NCBI GenBank assembly: GCA_023266215.1
Contig: JAHFRQ010000020.1
Location: forward strand, 1-32,860
Length of the DNA stretch: 32,860 nucleotides
Direction of reading: 5' to 3'
Origin: Gammaproteobacteria bacterium
Lineage (GTDB): Bacteria > Pseudomonadota > Gammaproteobacteria > Coxiellales > Coxiellaceae
Shown piece after piece: positions 1-7,165 of the stretch. The position numbers and the translations under genes are program-made. The notes beneath the pieces are model-generated. The model was not told the origin of the DNA. It made no database searches and saw only the letters and a program-made list of their open reading frames with translations. Positions within the stretch are counted from its first letter, which is position 1. Each line of letters starts with the position of its first letter.

Positions 1-1186
1 ATTACTTGCTGCTTGAATGATTTTATCAATGATAGTTTCTTGAAGTGTTGCATCAGAGATACTTGAAAAGGCAGCGACTAATGCTAGCACTGTAGCTTCT
101 CGGACATTGTGATCAGAATTACTTGCTGCTTGAATGATTTTATCAATGATGGCTTCTTGAAGTGTTGCATCAGAGATACTTGAAAAGGCAGCGACTAATG
201 CTAGCACTGTAGCTTCTCGGACATTGTGATTAGAATTACTTGCTGCTTGAATGATTTTATCAATGAAAGTTTTTTGAAGTGTTGTATCAGAGATACTTGA
301 AAAGGCAGCGCCTAATGCTTGCACTGCAGCTCGTCGGATACCGTAATCATCATCAGTTGTTGCTCGAATGATTTTATCAACGATAGTTTTTTGAAGTGTT
401 GCATCAGAGGTATTTGCAACACTAACACCTAACATTTGAAGAGCAGCTTGTCGAACATGCCAATCAGAATGACTTAATTTTGTAATGAATCTATTGATGA
501 TACATGCTTGAAGCGCTGCATCAGAGATACCTGGAAAGACAGCGCGTAATGCTAGCAGAGCGTCTTGTCGAACATAGATTTTTTGATCACTTAATATTGT
601 AATAAATATACTGATGATACTTTCTTGAAGCGCTGCATCAGAGATGCTTGAAAGGGCAACGCTCAATAATGCTTGCACCGCAGCTTGTCGGACATTATGA
701 TCAGAATCACTTGCTGCTTGAATGATTTTATCAATGATAGTTTCTTGAAGTGTTGCATCAGAGATACTTGAAAGGGCAACGCTCAATAATGCTCGCACTG
801 CAGCTTGTTTGATACCGTAATCATCAGCAGTTGTTGCTCGAATGATTTTATCAACGATAGTTTTTTGAAGTGTTGCATCAGAGATACTTGAAAGGGCGGC
901 GCCTAATGCTTGCACCGCAGCTTGTCGGACATTATGATCAGAATCACTTGCTGCTTGAATGATTTTATCAACGATAGTTTTTTGAAGTGTTGCATCAGAG
1001 ATACTTGAAAGGGCAGCGCCTAATGCTTGCACCGCAGCTTGTCGGACATTATGATCAGAATCACTTGCTGCTTGAATGATTTTATCAATGATAGTTTTTT
1101 GAAGCGTTGTATCAGAGGTGCTTAAAAGGACAGTGCCTAATGCTTGCACTGCTGCTTGTCGGACATTAGGATTGCCATCACTTAAT
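1..1186 (-). repeat. 117-bp tandem DNA repeat array inside the HEAT-like gene
   Basis: About ten tandem units with a 117-nt period, some 120 nt, each encode one HEAT-like repeat. The units at 1-117 and 118-234 differ at only about three bases, as do the adjacent units around 893-1126. Units around 420-650 are much more diverged. The mixture suggests old repeats plus recent in-frame duplications. The array continues past the left window edge. Confidence 0.92.
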
Positions 1187-1854
1187 TGCGCAATGATTTC
1201 ACTAGTGAGAATTTTTTTACCGCGATCATTTAAATAGGGAAAAAATAAGGGAAAAAATAAAAGTTTTAAAGCGCTGCATAATCCATGGCATGATAGTAAA
1301 TATAAAAAAAGTTTCTCTCTTAACGCATCAGGAATTTCTCCGTGCTGAGAAATAATATTTTCAAGCAGAACTTTTAGCTTAAGAGCATTAGGTGAATGGG
1401 GTGATAATAAAACAGTACGAATTAAATCATCATCTAATGCTTGAAAAAAATGACCCTGTCTAATTAATTTTTCTTGAAGAGCAATACTGGCTGGTGTTCT
1501 CGGCACTGCTTTGATAATGTTCTGTAATGTCAATTTTCTTGTTGCAGCAAGCTGACTGTGTGTTTCGAATGATAATGATACTAATGATACTTGCGCTGCT
1601 TTAAGCTCCCTGCTTTCATCCGGTGTCATTAAAGTTGAAAAAATAGGACCGCCATTTTCACTTTTTAATTTAACCGATTTTGAACCGTGTGTTCTTAGGA
1701 TTGATTTATAAAAATTCGTTATTGATTGAAAATCAAGAAAAGAAAATATCACGGGAAATGAATCAATTGCTGTCGCAGTCATCCTCAGTATATCTGATGA
1801 AAAATGTAATTTTATATTTCTTGGAATAACGACTTCTTCTTTACGCATAAGCAT
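1..1854 (-). CDS. HEAT-like repeat protein, candidate effector (3' end outside window)
   Basis: The reverse strand is open from ATG at 1854 to the window edge, giving 618 codons with no stop; the C-terminus lies outside. Residues 1-220 are non-repetitive. About ten 39-40-residue helical units follow, each containing a motif like NVRQAAVQALG and a segment like LQKTIIDKIIQAAS. That is the two-helix pattern of HEAT or armadillo-type repeats, which normally bind protein partners. Residues 30-53, including FSFLDFQSI, faintly resemble the end of an F-box. No signal peptide or membrane segment is seen. GGTGA lies just before ATG 1854, which favours it over the in-frame ATG at 1848. The gene is divergent from the toxin-antitoxin pair. 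Its enzymatic function, if any, is unknown. A secreted host-targeting role is inferred from architecture and the likely host-associated lifestyle only. Confidence 0.8.
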   Translation of the reverse strand, partial: MLMRKEEVVIPRNIKLHFSSDILRMTATAIDSFPVIFSFLDFQSITNFYKSILRTHGSKSVKLKSENGGPIFSTLMTPDESRELKAAQVSLVSLSFETHSQLAATRKLTLQNIIKAVPRTPASIALQEKLIRQGHFFQALDDDLIRTVLLSPHSPNALKLKVLLENIISQHGEIPDALREKLFLYLLSCHGLCSALKLLFFPLFFPYLNDRGKKILTSEIIAQLSDGNPNVRQAAVQALGTVLLSTSDTTLQKTIIDKIIQAASDSDHNVRQAAVQALGAALSSISDATLQKTIVDKIIQAASDSDHNVRQAAVQALGAALSSISDATLQKTIVDKIIRATTADDYGIKQAAVRALLSVALSSISDATLQETIIDKIIQAASDSDHNVRQAAVQALLSVALSSISDAALQESIISIFITILSDQKIYVRQDALLALRAVFPGISDAALQACIINRFITKLSHSDWHVRQAALQMLGVSVANTSDATLQKTIVDKIIRATTDDDYGIRRAAVQALGAAFSSISDTTLQKTFIDKIIQAASNSNHNVREATVLALVAAFSSISDATLQEAIIDKIIQAASNSDHNVREATVLALVAAFSSISDATLQETIIDKIIQAASN

Positions 1855-2031
1855 TAATCACCATAAAATTACCCAGAAAAAAGGATATCACAGCCGCTAG
1901 TTTAATTCTGTTTTTTTGATCGAAAAATACTCAGTTAATCATGCCTTAAGGAATCTTGAAAAAAAATGCTACTATTTACGCATGCAACACATTGATTTAA
2001 TATTTATCCCTATTTAAAGGCGTGAATAAAT

Positions 2032-2101
2032 TTGCAATGCTACTCGGCTTTGTTATACTTCGTATGCAAAGTATACTTCGTATACAATCGATTTAAAGGA
2101 G
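2032..2101 (+). promoter_or_regulatory. Promoter, operator repeats and RBS of the toxin-antitoxin operon
   Basis: TTGCAA (2032-2037) and TATACT (2054-2059) are separated by 16 bp, and TG one base before the -10 makes it an extended -10 promoter. The 12-mer TATACTTCGTAT occurs at 2054-2065 and again at 2072-2083, 18 bp apart; the first copy covers the -10. The second copy sits in GTATAC-TTC-GTATAC. A strong Shine-Dalgarno, AAAGGAG (2095-2101), precedes ATG 2108. This layout suits autorepression by the ribbon-helix-helix antitoxin. The rest of 1855-2107 shows no gene. Confidence 0.65.
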
Positions 2102-2107
2102 AAGATT

Positions 2108-2395
2108 ATGCAGCATTCTCACGCTTCGCATCTTGCTGTGCCACTGAGTGTTCGTGTTTCGCCAGAAGTGCGAGATGAACTAGAAGCATTGGCAGGTGCA
2201 ACAGGCAGGACGAAATCTTTTTTAGCAGCGGAAGCCATTCGTGCTTATTTATCAGCACAAGCTTGGCAGATTACAGCCATTGAAAGTGCGATTAAAAAAT
2301 CAAAAAACAAAAAAGCAAAATTCTATGATCATGCGGAAATTGCTGGCTGGTTGCAAACCTGGGGTACAAAAACATCTCGGAAACCACCGAAATGA
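2108..2395 (+). CDS. Ribbon-helix-helix antitoxin (RelB/ParD/CopG-like)
   Basis: This 95-residue protein is probably the antitoxin of a type II toxin-antitoxin pair and the repressor of its own operon. Residues 13-57 form a ribbon-helix-helix fold: a short strand (LSVRVSPEV), a helix (RDELEALAGATGRT) and a second helix (KSFLAAEAIRAYLSAQAW). The lysine-rich stretch at 60-70 and the C-terminal tail containing AGWLQTWG would wrap the toxin. The start has a strong Shine-Dalgarno. The stop overlaps the toxin start in ATGA, as expected for translational coupling. The family is clear; the exact subclass is not. Repeats over the promoter are the likely operator. Confidence 0.88.
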   Translation: MQHSHASHLAVPLSVRVSPEVRDELEALAGATGRTKSFLAAEAIRAYLSAQAWQITAIESAIKKSKNKKAKFYDHAEIAGWLQTWGTKTSRKPPK

Positions 2396-2676
2396 TGATT
2401 TACTGGCTTGAAGATGCAAAATTCGATTTAGAAGCATTGCATCAATATATCACAGAAAATAATCCTCGAGCTGCCAATAGTATTGCTAAGCGCATTATTA
2501 GCGCTGCTGATTTGTTATCGGAGCAACCTAATATTGGCAGACCGGGCAGAGTATTGCATACACGCGAGTTAATTATTTCTGGAACACCATTTATTATTCC
2601 GTATCAGGTAAAGAATAGTAGAGTAGAAATTTTGCGTGTTTTGCACAGTGCAATGCAGTGGCCGGAAGAATTATGA
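2392..2676 (+). CDS. RelE/ParE-superfamily toxin
   Basis: This 94-residue protein has the RelE/ParE toxin layout: an N-terminal strand (IYWLEDAKFDLEAL), two helices including NPRAANSIAKRIISAADLL, the conserved turn EQPNIGRPGRV, and C-terminal strands ending RVEILRVLHSAMQWP. The sequence looks closer to ParE-like toxins than to ribosome-dependent RelE, but its target, gyrase or mRNA, cannot be decided here. The start overlaps the antitoxin stop (ATGA at 2392-2395). A second ATG at 2395 would remove one residue. recO begins directly after the stop, so both are probably on one transcript. Confidence 0.88.
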   Translation: MMIYWLEDAKFDLEALHQYITENNPRAANSIAKRIISAADLLSEQPNIGRPGRVLHTRELIISGTPFIIPYQVKNSRVEILRVLHSAMQWPEEL

Positions 2677-3351
2677 TTGAATCAAATGCAAAATCATATT
2701 GACCTCACACCCATCTACGTCTTACATACGCGACCGTTTCGCAATACGAGTTTATTGGTCGAATTTTTTAGCGAGAAATATGGGCGTGTTTCAGCGGTAG
2801 CGCGCAGTGCGCGTGGGATGACTTCGCGGTATCAGAATAAATTGCAATTATTTACGCCACTATTAGCATCTTGGTCAGGACAGCATGAATTAAAATCACT
2901 CGGCAATATTGAATTAAATGGCATGCCACTGCAATTAAATCATCAGCCGCTGTTTTGCGCATTTTATCTCAATGAATTATTAATGCGTGTTTTGCACAAA
3001 GAAGATCCGCATTCAACATTATTTGAGTATTATCACGATGCTTTGATTGCTTTAGAGAAAAATAATAATATTGCTGAAATACTAAGATTATTTGAAAAAA
3101 GATTACTGGGTGTTTTAGGTTATGCGTTTCATTTTGAAAAAATAAATCCAGATGCTTATTATTATTTTGATCAGCAGCATGGATTTATAGTGTGTGACAA
3201 TCAATCTGAATTTTTAGGCGCTGATTTATTATTAATTTCTCAAGATAAGTTTGAGTCAGAAGCAGTATTAAAAGCCGCAAAGAAATTAATGCGTCTGGCC
3301 TTGGCGCCTTTGATTGGCGAAAGGCCTTTAAATAGCCGCGTGTTTTTTTAA
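2677..3351 (+). CDS. recO: DNA repair protein RecO
   Basis: RecO loads RecA onto SSB-coated single-stranded DNA together with RecR in RecF-pathway gap repair. The protein is 224 residues, close to the family's usual 230-250. The N-terminal OB-fold contains HTRPFRNTSLLVEFFSEKYG and the conserved VARSARG segment. A helical domain follows, containing FYLNELLMRVL and RLFEKRLLGVLGY, and the C-terminus GERPLNSRVFF is typical. The start is TTG at 2677, directly after the toxin stop, or ATG at 2686. There is no independent promoter gap, so expression probably depends on the toxin-antitoxin promoter. recO more often follows rnc-era, so this location is unusual. Confidence 0.9.
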   Translation: MNQMQNHIDLTPIYVLHTRPFRNTSLLVEFFSEKYGRVSAVARSARGMTSRYQNKLQLFTPLLASWSGQHELKSLGNIELNGMPLQLNHQPLFCAFYLNELLMRVLHKEDPHSTLFEYYHDALIALEKNNNIAEILRLFEKRLLGVLGYAFHFEKINPDAYYYFDQQHGFIVCDNQSEFLGADLLLISQDKFESEAVLKAAKKLMRLALAPLIGERPLNSRVFF

Positions 3352-3352
3352 T

Positions 3353-3898
3353 CTAGGTAATTTTTTTAAGCAACTCTGCGCGATAATGCTTGGCATCGAT
3401 ATTGCGCTCAAGTAAGGCTATATTCAGGTTTTCAATAAATTTTGCATTATGAATAATGGTCGCGTCGGAAATCATTTTTTGTTGATACAGCCATCGCACA
3501 ACTTCGTACCAACGCCACAGCGGTGATTTCTCAGTTAGCTTCATCATAGGGGAAGGAAAGGCGCTTTCAATGCGACGTTCTCGCTTGAACCATAGTGAAA
3601 CCGTTTGTCTTTTTACGTGCAAACGTTTGGCCATTTCTGACTCAGTGACGTAATCATCAGGTGCAACATTAATGACAGTTGCGCTTAATGTTGAGCCCTC
3701 AACTTGTTTAATGGCAGAAATAACAGCTTCCTCAAATGTTAAGGCTTCTCGATCAAATTCAAGGTAAACCGTTCCATTGCGAAAATTAATAAGTGAATCA
3801 TCACAGCCCGCTTCAAATAAGTTATCCTCAAGATTGTCGGTTTCGTCATTTACGCCGCTTAAGACAAGCGTAAAACTGTGCGTGTTTATTTTTTTCAT
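3353..3898 (-). CDS. Helix-turn-helix DNA-binding protein of unknown role
   Basis: This 181-residue protein has two parts. Residues 1-80 look like a small alpha/beta domain (HSFTLVLSGVNDETD, then FRNGTVYLEFDREALTFEEAV). Residues 83-145 contain a helix-turn-helix (VTESEMAKRLHVKRQTVSLWF), followed by a basic stretch and a conserved-looking PLWRWYEVVRWLYQ segment. I recognise the general type of HTH regulator with an FDREA-containing N-terminal domain but no established function. It is monocistronic and convergent with recO, whose stop is one base away. Upstream lies a near-perfect 16-bp palindrome that could be its own operator. Confidence 0.6.
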   Translation of the reverse strand: MKKINTHSFTLVLSGVNDETDNLEDNLFEAGCDDSLINFRNGTVYLEFDREALTFEEAVISAIKQVEGSTLSATVINVAPDDYVTESEMAKRLHVKRQTVSLWFKRERRIESAFPSPMMKLTEKSPLWRWYEVVRWLYQQKMISDATIIHNAKFIENLNIALLERNIDAKHYRAELLKKIT

Positions 3899-3926
3899 TT
3901 AACCTACTCTTCGTGTTGATGCACAC

Positions 3927-3960
3927 ATTATATGTTAACAAACTGTTGTCATATGTCAAC
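3927..3960 (-). promoter_or_regulatory. -10 element and palindromic operator of the HTH gene
   Basis: On the minus strand a consensus -10, TATAAT, occupies 3932-3927. The palindrome GTTGTCATATGTCAAC (3945-3960) is symmetric except for one base pair. It contains TTGACA on the minus strand, but that hexamer is 21 bp from the -10, too far for a normal -35. The palindrome is therefore better read as a binding site, perhaps for the HTH protein itself. Confidence 0.45.
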
Positions 3961-4034
3961 ATAGTTTGAATTAATGTATGAGGAGAATGATAGTGGGTTT
4001 TTAAAATCAAGCAATACCGTATTTTTGAAGTATT

Positions 4035-5237
4035 TTAAGAAAACGCATACCCCACAGAAACAACGAGCGGTACTTGAATGCCAGGATTGTTCGGCAATAA
4101 ATTACCGTTAGAATAATGCGCAATTTTAAAATCTATATTGAAATTTTTATTTTTGCCGAGCATCATGCCGATTCCCATCAGATCTTGAAAGGTAAAATTT
4201 CCACCAGAATCAATGTTATCAATTGTTTTTCGCGTAATATACGTCGGACCTGCGACGGCATAATTAAAATACCAGTCAACCAGAGGACCACGATAAAACC
4301 AAAAACGAATTTCTGGAAAAACAGACAATGTCTCGAAAGAAGTGTTGTTAATAGCGGAATCATAGGCTGCGCCAGAAACACCAATATCGAACGAAAATAT
4401 TTTGTGTGTATGAAAAATATTTCGGTTGTACATAAACCAAGTGCCATTTTGAACTTGAATATCACCCGTCCAAAAAATCGGCAAATAACCCACAGTAAAA
4501 TATTTATTAATATCAGGATTAAATACGTTCGTTGAAAATGTGCCGACTTGAATTAAATTTTTGTGAAAAATATAATTTGTTGAATAATAATCGGGTAAAT
4601 TCAGCGGCTCGAATAAATAATAAAATCCAGCAAAAGCATATAACATGCCTGGCTGCTGTGCATTATTGCGTGGAACGGTGTATTGCAAACCTAAATCAGC
4701 ATGCCAGCTTTTTGTTAGCGCATAAGTGATACCGCCGCCAGTGAAAAAACTCATGATGTCTTCTGATGCAACAACGTTCTGATTATTTAATTGAAAGCCG
4801 TGACGAGAAATAATACCCAAGCCACCGATGCCGTATAAGCTTAAGCGATCTGTGAGCGGCAAAGTAGGACGCAATGCAAATCCAAAAATAGAAACCCAAA
4901 TGGAATGTCTATCGGAAGGCGTTACAATTCCATTGGCATAAGCCCATTCGATAGGTCGCATTAAGCTTAATTGCGCTGCTAAATAGCGATTAAAAAAGTG
5001 GCCGACAAAGATGCCTAAGCCAACATTGGGATCAGTAAAGCTATTGGCGTGATAGCCATACTGTAAATCTGAATTAGAATACGGAATATCGGTGTAGCCC
5101 GCGCTCATGCCTAAATAAGTCTGATTCAAGCCTGCGGGTAATTGTGTGCGCGGACCTGGCGAGTATTCTGGTTGTATTGTTGCGGCAAAGGTTGTCGTCG
5201 TGAAAATCAATGCGAGAAAAAATAATTTTAATTTCAT
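4035..5237 (-). CDS. Outer-membrane protein: N-terminal barrel fused to PagL-like (lipid A 3-O-deacylase) barrel
   Basis: The 400-residue protein starts with a clear signal peptide cleaved near TTTTFAA. Residues 25-212 resemble an eight-stranded OmpA/OmpW-type barrel ending in aromatic strands (FAGFYYLF). Residues 220-400 form a second barrel ending in IAHYSNGNLLPNNPG, then VSVGYAFS. This matches the C-terminus of PagL-type lipid A 3-O-deacylases, whose catalytic His and Ser lie in an HYSN motif; here they are H374 and S376. The Glu expected 14 residues after the His is Gln388, so activity is uncertain. The terminal Phe-Ser suits an outer-membrane protein. It overlaps the csiV-like gene by 4 bp, so the two are co-transcribed and probably translationally coupled. 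Confidence 0.7.
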   Translation of the reverse strand: MKLKLFFLALIFTTTTFAATIQPEYSPGPRTQLPAGLNQTYLGMSAGYTDIPYSNSDLQYGYHANSFTDPNVGLGIFVGHFFNRYLAAQLSLMRPIEWAYANGIVTPSDRHSIWVSIFGFALRPTLPLTDRLSLYGIGGLGIISRHGFQLNNQNVVASEDIMSFFTGGGITYALTKSWHADLGLQYTVPRNNAQQPGMLYAFAGFYYLFEPLNLPDYYSTNYIFHKNLIQVGTFSTNVFNPDINKYFTVGYLPIFWTGDIQVQNGTWFMYNRNIFHTHKIFSFDIGVSGAAYDSAINNTSFETLSVFPEIRFWFYRGPLVDWYFNYAVAGPTYITRKTIDNIDSGGNFTFQDLMGIGMMLGKNKNFNIDFKIAHYSNGNLLPNNPGIQVPLVVSVGYAFS

Positions 5238-5893
5238 GCTGTATTTTGCGTCTCTTTAATTGGAATAATTTTAACTAACACACCCATGACTGGATGCCAA
5301 AAATAATCTAATTCGCGACTGCGCATCCGGCGCGATTCTTTTAACTGAAATGCAAAAGTGGGTTGTGTCACTTTATTAAAATAACCACTTGAATCCAGCT
5401 GTTTCAGCGCAGCTGTGGATTCTACTAAAAATAAATTCATTTTCATATCAATATAGTGACCCAAGGTAATATCAATATTGCCATTAATGGGTGTTGTGTT
5501 GGCATTTAGATTTTTAGCAATCAATGTTCCTGCAGAGTTATATAAATTACCATCGCGTAAGATAAAAGCTTGTTCCTCGCCGGTTAAGTGTTCGCGCCAC
5601 GCGATGTGCGAGACCACGTGAAAACCCGGTTGACGAGAAAGATCAGCTGCTTGCGCATTTAAAACAGCATCTGATTTGGGAAGTAATTGGGCGGTTTGGC
5701 CTGATAAAGCAGGCGTTGTCAGATCATCTGCAACAGTTGGCCATTGCTCAGCGCCCACTGTTTGCGGCGTTAAGTGTGAAAAAATGACGACGTCGATTTG
5801 ATAATCGCCCTCAGCAAAAACAGCTGATGAAAAACAAAATAGCAGCACAATTCCAGCGCCTTTTAAAAGGCGTTTTGATAGTTTTTTTAACAT
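5234..5893 (-). CDS. CsiV-like peptidoglycan-binding envelope protein
   Basis: This 219-residue secreted protein has a signal peptide (residues 1-27, ending SSAVFA). The mature start YQIDVVIFSH and the C-terminal pattern RRMRSRELDYFWHPVMGVLV match the CsiV family. CsiV binds peptidoglycan and activates PBP1A in Vibrio cholerae. The central part has weaker similarity, containing SHIAWREHLTGEEQAFIL and LGHYIDMKMNLFLVE. No membrane segment follows the signal, so it should be periplasmic. Start ATG 5893 has AGGA upstream. The 3' end overlaps the two-barrel OMP gene by 4 bp, suggesting a shared envelope role. The family call is good; function is by analogy. Confidence 0.75.
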   Translation of the reverse strand: MLKKLSKRLLKGAGIVLLFCFSSAVFAEGDYQIDVVIFSHLTPQTVGAEQWPTVADDLTTPALSGQTAQLLPKSDAVLNAQAADLSRQPGFHVVSHIAWREHLTGEEQAFILRDGNLYNSAGTLIAKNLNANTTPINGNIDITLGHYIDMKMNLFLVESTAALKQLDSSGYFNKVTQPTFAFQLKESRRMRSRELDYFWHPVMGVLVKIIPIKETQNTA

Positions 5894-5912
5894 GGCATCA
5901 CATCCTTGGGTA

Positions 5913-5942
5913 ATTACAAAGGTGCTTAGTTTACACTGGGAA
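5913..5942 (-). promoter_or_regulatory. Possible sigma-70 promoter for the csiV-like/OMP operon
   Basis: On the minus strand TTCCCA (5942-5937) and TGTAAT (5918-5913) are separated by 18 bp, about 20 bp before ATG 5893. Both hexamers are moderate matches. This is the only reasonable promoter seen between bolA and the csiV-like gene. Confidence 0.4.
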
Positions 5943-5964
5943 GTTGCGTGATGGAAGGGTGAGT

Positions 5965-6231
5965 TTATTCGTTTTCACCCGGCGCTGTAGCCTCAATTCG
6001 CAATGCATGAATATGGGTTTGCATAAGAGATCCAAGCGCTTGATAAATTAGTCTATGACGCGCAATGGCATTTTTTCCAATAAATAAATCAGATGTGATT
6101 TTAACGGTAAAATGCCCGCTGCCTTCATTGGCGTGTCCAATGTGTTCATTGCGATCATCAATCACAATGATTTTCTCTGGATCAAGCGCAGATACCAGCG
6201 CTTCTTCTATTAATTGAGTCGTGGGTTTCAT
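5965..6231 (-). CDS. bolA: BolA-family protein
   Basis: This 88-residue protein is a BolA-family member; these proteins partner with monothiol glutaredoxins in iron-sulfur handling and affect envelope morphology and stress responses. The family class II KH-like fold is visible: IIVIDDRNEHIGHANEGSGHF, then the signature helix IARHRLIYQALG with its RHR, and the C-terminal HALRIEATAPGE. The start ATG overlaps the stop of the yciI gene upstream by 4 bp. It is the last gene of yciB-yciI-bolA, a grouping seen in other gammaproteobacteria. Family assignment is secure; whether it is the BolA or IbaG paralogue is not. Confidence 0.88.
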   Translation of the reverse strand: MKPTTQLIEEALVSALDPEKIIVIDDRNEHIGHANEGSGHFTVKITSDLFIGKNAIARHRLIYQALGSLMQTHIHALRIEATAPGENE

Positions 6232-6515
6232 TTGGGAAATACCGCAGTAAATAATTGAACAGTAATATCTTGATACACTTCTGCTGTCACAAAAGGATCA
6301 GCTGCAATCCAGGCTTTGGCGTCATCAATAGTATTAAATAACGCAATAATCAGTGAGCCGCATACTATATTATTTTCTTGCATTAAAGGCCCCGCGGTTA
6401 ATAATCTTTTTTCATCCGATAACATTTGCAAACGCGCGACGTGAGCAGGTCGCACTGTTTTGCGTTTTTCTAAGCTGTTGGGTGCGTCAACACAATAAAA
6501 AGCGTAGTAGTTCAT
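6228..6515 (-). CDS. yciI: YciI family protein
   Basis: This 95-residue protein carries the YCII ferredoxin-like domain over nearly its whole length: an N-terminal strand (YYAFYCVDAPNSLEKRKTVR), the PAHVARLQML helix with the conserved His, the glycine-containing LLTAGPL turn, and the helix DDAKAWIAADPF. The biochemical role of YciI proteins is poorly defined; a His-Asp pair has been proposed as catalytic. It overlaps both neighbours by 4 bp (yciB upstream, bolA downstream), so the three are very probably translationally coupled. Confidence 0.88.
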   Translation of the reverse strand: MNYYAFYCVDAPNSLEKRKTVRPAHVARLQMLSDEKRLLTAGPLMQENNIVCGSLIIALFNTIDDAKAWIAADPFVTAEVYQDITVQLFTAVFPK

Positions 6516-7057
6516 GATGGTTTCGCCGCAGTTGATTTAATATATTTTGCCATATACAGCGCTTGCGCAATGGCAAATACAAACGTTAATCCCAGTGTGC
6601 CGAATAATTTAAAATACACCCATTGATCCGTTGTGTAATGATACACAACATAAACATTTAAAAAACCCATGCCGGCAAAAAAGATCGCCCACGCGTGATT
6701 TAATCTTTTCCATGCTTTTTTTGGCAGCGCAATTTTATCGCCCAATAATCTAAAAATAATATTTTTATGCGTAAAGTATTCACTGAAAATTAAAGCAATT
6801 GCAAACGCCCAATAAATAATACTGGGTTTCCATTTAATAAAAATAGCATTGTGAAAAAATAGTGTTAATCCACCCAGCACCATCACAGTAATTAATGTAA
6901 TAATATGTAATTTTTCAAAGCGGTGGTTTTTAAGCCAGTAAACCATATTTTGTAAAACACAGGCGCCCATCGCAACCGCAGTTGCGGTATAAATACCCCA
7001 GATTTTATAAGCAATAAAAAAGCAAATAATGGGGAAATAGTCAAAAAGTAGTTTCAT
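6512..7057 (-). CDS. yciB: Septation/intracellular septum protein YciB
   Basis: YciB is an inner-membrane protein linked to cell-envelope synthesis and division. The 181-residue protein begins MKLLFDYFPIICFFIAYK, the typical family start, and has about five membrane segments. The loop LPKKAWKRLNHAWAIFFAGMGFLN is a family hallmark. An in-frame GTG at 7072 would add five residues, but ATG 7057 matches the family start. It heads the yciB-yciI-bolA operon and is divergent from scpA. I saw no convincing -35/-10 pair in the short divergent gap. Confidence 0.92.
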   Translation of the reverse strand: MKLLFDYFPIICFFIAYKIWGIYTATAVAMGACVLQNMVYWLKNHRFEKLHIITLITVMVLGGLTLFFHNAIFIKWKPSIIYWAFAIALIFSEYFTHKNIIFRLLGDKIALPKKAWKRLNHAWAIFFAGMGFLNVYVVYHYTTDQWVYFKLFGTLGLTFVFAIAQALYMAKYIKSTAAKPS

Positions 7058-7165
7058 AGGGTGTTTTCTCACTGAAATAATATGATTGATGATATCTGAA
7101 TTGGCTTTAAAATCTAGTGTTATGTGCTATTATCTTTATTAAATTCTCTTAAAAGTAACCCCACT

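Noticed and set aside
1-1186. CRISPR-like array
   Set aside because: The whole 117-bp period is repeated with no unique spacers, and it is an open reading frame encoding HEAT-like helices.
2054-2085. loxP-like sequence (ACTTCGTAT cores)
   Set aside because: The two copies are direct repeats 18 bp apart, not inverted arms around an 8-bp spacer, and no Cre-like recombinase or phage context is seen. An operator over the toxin-antitoxin promoter explains it better.
4116-4535. 139-codon ORF on the plus strand
   Set aside because: It is antisense to the two-barrel outer-membrane protein, has no family-like features and no ribosome-binding site.
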